From contig CACOYM010000002.1 of assembly GCA_902631395.1 (NCBI GenBank), positions 124,001-188,000 on the forward strand: a stretch of 64,000 nucleotides of DNA. Reading direction: 5' to 3'. Below are positions 61,216 through 64,000 of the stretch, piece after piece. A model generated the notes under the pieces. That model had not been told where the DNA came from, did not search any database, and worked only from the letters and a program-made list of their open reading frames with translations. Positions within the stretch are counted from its first letter, which is position 1. Every line of letters begins with the position of its first letter. Both the position numbers and the translations under genes were made by a program. Source of the DNA: Halieaceae bacterium. GTDB lineage: Bacteria; Pseudomonadota; Gammaproteobacteria; Pseudomonadales; Halieaceae.

Positions 61216-61788
61216 ATGACGGGCGGCGTATCCGACATAAAGCACGTATTGCGACGCCAGTTGCGCTTTGAACGTGATGCCTTAGAAAACGAACATCGCG
61301 TGGCCTGCGCAGAGCGCGCCAGCCGGTTCATAATCGACCATACCCTATGGGAGTCCGCTCACGTCGTGGCAAGCTACTTACCACACGAATCAGAATTTGA
61401 CCCAACCGTTATAGCGCGCTCTGCCATCGCCAAAAGCAAAAAACTGGTGTTCCCTAGGGTCGTTGGCAAGCACCTAGAATTCCACAGTTGGCGTGAAGGG
61501 GACGCGGTGGAAGCCACTGTGGGTGGGGTTTTGCAACCGCTGGCATCAGCAGCACCCTTTGCAACAGATGAAATCGAACTTTTTCTCACCCCCCTACTGG
61601 GTTGCGGCATCAGCGGGATTCGGCTGGGCTATGGTGGAGGGTTTTACGACCGGGTGTTCGCCAACGCTCCCGGGTTTCGCCTAGGCCTTGGTTTCGATAT
61701 GCAGCGCGTGAAGGATTGGCCGGTCGAAGCACACGACCAGCGCCTCAACGGCTACCTCAGTGAATCAGGCTTGGTGCTCTTTGATTAG
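61216..61788 (+). CDS. fau: 5-formyltetrahydrofolate cyclo-ligase family protein
   Basis: This enzyme converts 5-formyltetrahydrofolate to methenyltetrahydrofolate with ATP. The 190-residue product has the N-terminal LRRQLRFERDALENEHRVAC, VVASYLPHESEFDPTVIA, and the ATP-binding LGYGGGFYDRVF. It follows 6S RNA, where ygfA/fau lies in E. coli and relatives; the two can be processed from one transcript. Confidence 0.95.
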   Translation: MTGGVSDIKHVLRRQLRFERDALENEHRVACAERASRFIIDHTLWESAHVVASYLPHESEFDPTVIARSAIAKSKKLVFPRVVGKHLEFHSWREGDAVEATVGGVLQPLASAAPFATDEIELFLTPLLGCGISGIRLGYGGGFYDRVFANAPGFRLGLGFDMQRVKDWPVEAHDQRLNGYLSESGLVLFD

Positions 61789-61809
61789 GCACTAACCGCG
61801 CCAGATTGT

Positions 61810-63333
61810 CTAAGCTCGACCAAGATACTCAAGGTAAGCCGGGTTAGTCGTTTCTTCCCAAAACCGATATCCAAGACTGACCAGCCTTTTTTTCAGATCT
61901 GCGCGCTTGCCCGCAGGGACTTCCATTCCCACCAGAATGCGACCATAGGCTGCGCCGTGATTACGATAGTGGAACAGAGAAATACTGTATTCATTACCCA
62001 GCTCGCTCAGAAATTGAAGCAAGCTCCCGGGACGCTCGGGAAACTCCACCCGGAACACCATTTCATCAGTAATATTGCTAGACAAACGGCCGCCTATCAT
62101 GTGTCGCAGATGGAGCTTGGCGGTCTCGTTGTCGGTCAGATCGAGCACGTGATAACCCTGCGTTGACAGAGTAGCCTGCAGGTCAGCAACGCTCTCATCT
62201 CCGGGAGCGATGGTCAGTCCTACAAAGACGCGTGCCGCTGCGTCGCTTTCATACCGATAGTTGAATTCAGTGACGTTACGCTTGCCGATCGCGTTGCAAA
62301 ACGCCTTAAAAGCACCGGGTCGTTCCGGGATGGTGACACTGAGCACCGCTTCACGCCGCTCACCAATTTCTGTTCGCTCCGAGATGTAGCGCAAGCGATC
62401 AAAATTGATATTGGCACCGCTGACCGTCGCTGCCATGGTTTGGCCGGACAGGTTGTGCGCCGCCGCATATTTCTTCATGCCCGCCACCGCTAGCGCGCCA
62501 GCAGGTTCGGCAATCGCGCGAGTATCTTCGAAAATATCTTTTACCGCGGCACAAATCTCATCGGTGGTAACGGTGATAACCTCATCAACATACCTGCAAA
62601 TTATCCGGAACGTCTCTTTGCCGGCCTGCGCAACGGCGCAACCGTCGGCGAACAACCCAACTTCGCGCAGCGTCACCCGACGGCCTTTTAGCAACGCCGC
62701 TTGCACGCACGCCGCGTCCTCGGGCTCCACTCCAATAATGCGAGTCTCTGGCCAGACATGACGAAGATAAACTGCCATACCCGCCAGCAAGCCACCACCA
62801 CCACAGCAAATGAAAACCGCATCGAGAGGCTTGGACGCCTGTCTGACCAACTCAACCGCGACGGTGCCTTGACCGGCAATCACATCAGGATCGTCGAACG
62901 GGTGAATGAAAGTACGGCCTTCTTTTTTAACCAGAGCTTGCGCGTGAACCGCCGCCTCATCAAATGAGTCCCCGCTCAAAACCACCTCGACACCCAATGC
63001 TCGCACTGCATCGACCTTGATAGCAGGGGTTGTGACCGGCATTACGATCTTGGCCTGTGTGCCCAACTTGGCGGCAGCCAAGGCGACGCCCTGCGCATGG
63101 TTCCCGGCGGATGCCGCGACAACGCCCGCATCTCTTGCCTCTCTACTCAAGCGCACCATCTTGTTGTACGCACCCCGGCACTTAAAAGAGAAAATGGGTT
63201 GAAGATCCTCACGCTTGAAAAACGCCCGATTACCTATTCGGTTCGACAGGAGCGGCGCGGCATGCAAAGGCGTCTCCCGCGCTACATCATAGACCTGCGC
63301 GTTGAGTATTCGCTTGATGTAGGACTGCTCCAT
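61810..63333 (-). CDS. ilvA: Threonine dehydratase, biosynthetic
   Basis: IlvA deaminates threonine to 2-oxobutanoate, the first step to isoleucine. From the ATG at 63333 it has 507 residues: the PLP lysine in FSFKCRGAYNKMV, SAGNHAQGVALAAAKLG, CGGGGLLAGMAVYLRHV for phosphate binding, and two C-terminal ACT-like regulatory segments (RREAVLSVTIPERPGAFKAF; DEMVFRVEFPERPGSLLQFL). The track adds 19 residues without support. Confidence 0.97.
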   Translation of the reverse strand: MEQSYIKRILNAQVYDVARETPLHAAPLLSNRIGNRAFFKREDLQPIFSFKCRGAYNKMVRLSREARDAGVVAASAGNHAQGVALAAAKLGTQAKIVMPVTTPAIKVDAVRALGVEVVLSGDSFDEAAVHAQALVKKEGRTFIHPFDDPDVIAGQGTVAVELVRQASKPLDAVFICCGGGGLLAGMAVYLRHVWPETRIIGVEPEDAACVQAALLKGRRVTLREVGLFADGCAVAQAGKETFRIICRYVDEVITVTTDEICAAVKDIFEDTRAIAEPAGALAVAGMKKYAAAHNLSGQTMAATVSGANINFDRLRYISERTEIGERREAVLSVTIPERPGAFKAFCNAIGKRNVTEFNYRYESDAAARVFVGLTIAPGDESVADLQATLSTQGYHVLDLTDNETAKLHLRHMIGGRLSSNITDEMVFRVEFPERPGSLLQFLSELGNEYSISLFHYRNHGAAYGRILVGMEVPAGKRADLKKRLVSLGYRFWEETTNPAYLEYLGRA

Positions 63334-63437
63334 GAAGAGTGAATGCCGTCGCAAAGCGCATAGCATACGGACTACAGAGGGCCAAGACACGGGCCTTGCT
63401 TGGCAAAATGTCCGCTCTGATTGAGCGAAGTGTGTCG

Positions 63438-64000
63438 CTAGGCGGCGTAACGTATTTGCATGTCAGCCAACGACAGCGGCGTAATTTTCGACGCATTGCC
63501 GGCCGTTCCGAAAGCTTCATAGCGATCGATACAAATTTCTTTCATCGCCTCTAAACTAACCGCGAAGTATTTTCGCGGATCAAATTCAGCGGGATGCTTA
63601 GCAAGAAAGCGGCGAATCGAGCCGGTAGAGGCTAATCGCAGGTCAGTATCAATGTTGACCTTGCGAACGCCGTGCTTGATACCTTCCACGACCTGGTCCA
63701 CTGGCACGCCATAGGTCTCGGGAATGTCGCCACCAAATTCGTTGATCACCGCCAACCAGTCTTGCGGCACCGCGGAGGAGCCATGCATTACCAAATGCGT
63801 GTCAGGGATCCGGCTATGGATAGCTTTAATGCGATCCATAGCCAAAATATCGCCAGTCGGTGGCCGGGTAAATTTATAGGCACCGTGGCTGGTACCGCAG
63901 GCAATTGCTAGTGCATCCACGCCCGTATCGGCAACGAATTGAGCAGCCTCTTCCGGATCAGTAAGCAGTTGGTCATGGCTCAATTTGCCTGCGGCGCCAA
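63438..64000 (-). CDS. fba: Class II fructose-bisphosphate aldolase, Calvin-cycle subtype (C-terminal part, cut by edge)
   Basis: The C-terminal ~187 residues are visible; the frame continues past the right edge, so the track's ATG at 63983 is internal. Identification: [16 protein letters not shown] (metal-binding His), [34 protein letters not shown], and [20 protein letters not shown]. Aldolase splits fructose-1,6-bisphosphate. It is the longer type with the [10 protein letters not shown] segment. It lies 104 bp upstream of ilvA on the same strand. Confidence 0.95.
   Translation of the reverse strand, partial: GAAGKLSHDQLLTDPEEAAQFVADTGVDALAIACGTSHGAYKFTRPPTGDILAMDRIKAIHSRIPDTHLVMHGSSAVPQDWLAVINEFGGDIPETYGVPVDQVVEGIKHGVRKVNIDTDLRLASTGSIRRFLAKHPAEFDPRKYFAVSLEAMKEICIDRYEAFGTAGNASKITPLSLADMQIRYAA

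Noticed and set aside
1-64000. CRISPR arrays, insertion sequences, prophage genes, tRNA or rRNA genes
   Set aside because: No regularly spaced repeats, transposase motifs, phage structural genes or tRNA cloverleaf patterns were noticed; a tRNAscan/ISfinder run would be the deciding check.

Overview
The window looks like the chromosome of a polarly flagellated, probably marine gammaproteobacterium. The evidence is the gene order: flg, flhA-flhF-fleN-fliA and fliE-to-flhB blocks with FleQ/FlrC-type sigma-54 activators, zapA-6S RNA-fau beside yecA-pepP-ubiH, folA-thyA-lgt-ptsP-rppH, and a DUF3450/TtpC/ExbB/ExbD/TonB/TPR cluster. A Cellvibrionales/Halieaceae-like source is my guess; no 16S rRNA gene is present to test it. 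No mobile elements, CRISPR arrays, tRNAs or rRNAs were seen.

Layout. 1-9.6 kb (minus): flgBCDEFGHIJK, reading leftward from a sigma-54 promoter, with flgK cut by the window edge. 9.8-11.7 kb (plus): flgA, then flgMN behind a sigma-28 promoter. 11.7-15.2 kb (minus): flgP, a FlgT-like gene, a LysM gene, a second FliK-like gene and a stand-alone FlhB C-terminal-domain gene; a sigma-28 promoter precedes flgP. 15.4-21.1 kb (plus): sigma-54 promoter, flhA, a GTPase-less flhF remnant, fleN, fliA and two unrecognised genes. 21.1-37.8 kb (minus): a near-continuous run from a FlrC-like activator through fliEFGHIJKLMNOPQR and flhB to two unrecognised genes, the last with its own sigma-28 promoter. 38-39.4 kb: a FleQ-type activator without its N-terminal domain, and a small secreted protein.

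39.6-44 kb holds a voltage-gated K+ channel, small hypothetical genes, pyruvate kinase and a cold-shock protein. 44.3-49.9 kb is the TonB energising cluster. 50-64 kb is housekeeping: folate/thymidylate, Lgt, PtsP, RppH, an HAD phosphatase, two UbiH-family hydroxylases, PepP, YecA, a small coiled-coil protein, ZapA, 6S RNA, Fau, threonine dehydratase and the end of a class II aldolase gene.

The flagellar part reads as a transcription hierarchy. A FleQ-type activator gene lies just upstream of a FleQ-box-like palindrome cluster and a well-spaced sigma-54 promoter that would drive the FlrC-like gene and the fli operon. Sigma-54 promoters also precede flgB and flhA, and FliA promoters precede flgM, flgP and an unrecognised membrane coiled-coil gene. 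The unusual points are: FlhF reduced to its N-terminal domain beside a FleN without the usual N-terminal extension; two sigma-54 activators with altered GAFTGA loops; a 1012-residue hook protein; an extra FliK-like/FlhB-C pair; and four unrecognised genes at the ends of the flhA and fli operons. No fliC, fliD, fliS, motAB, che or fleS genes are present in the window.
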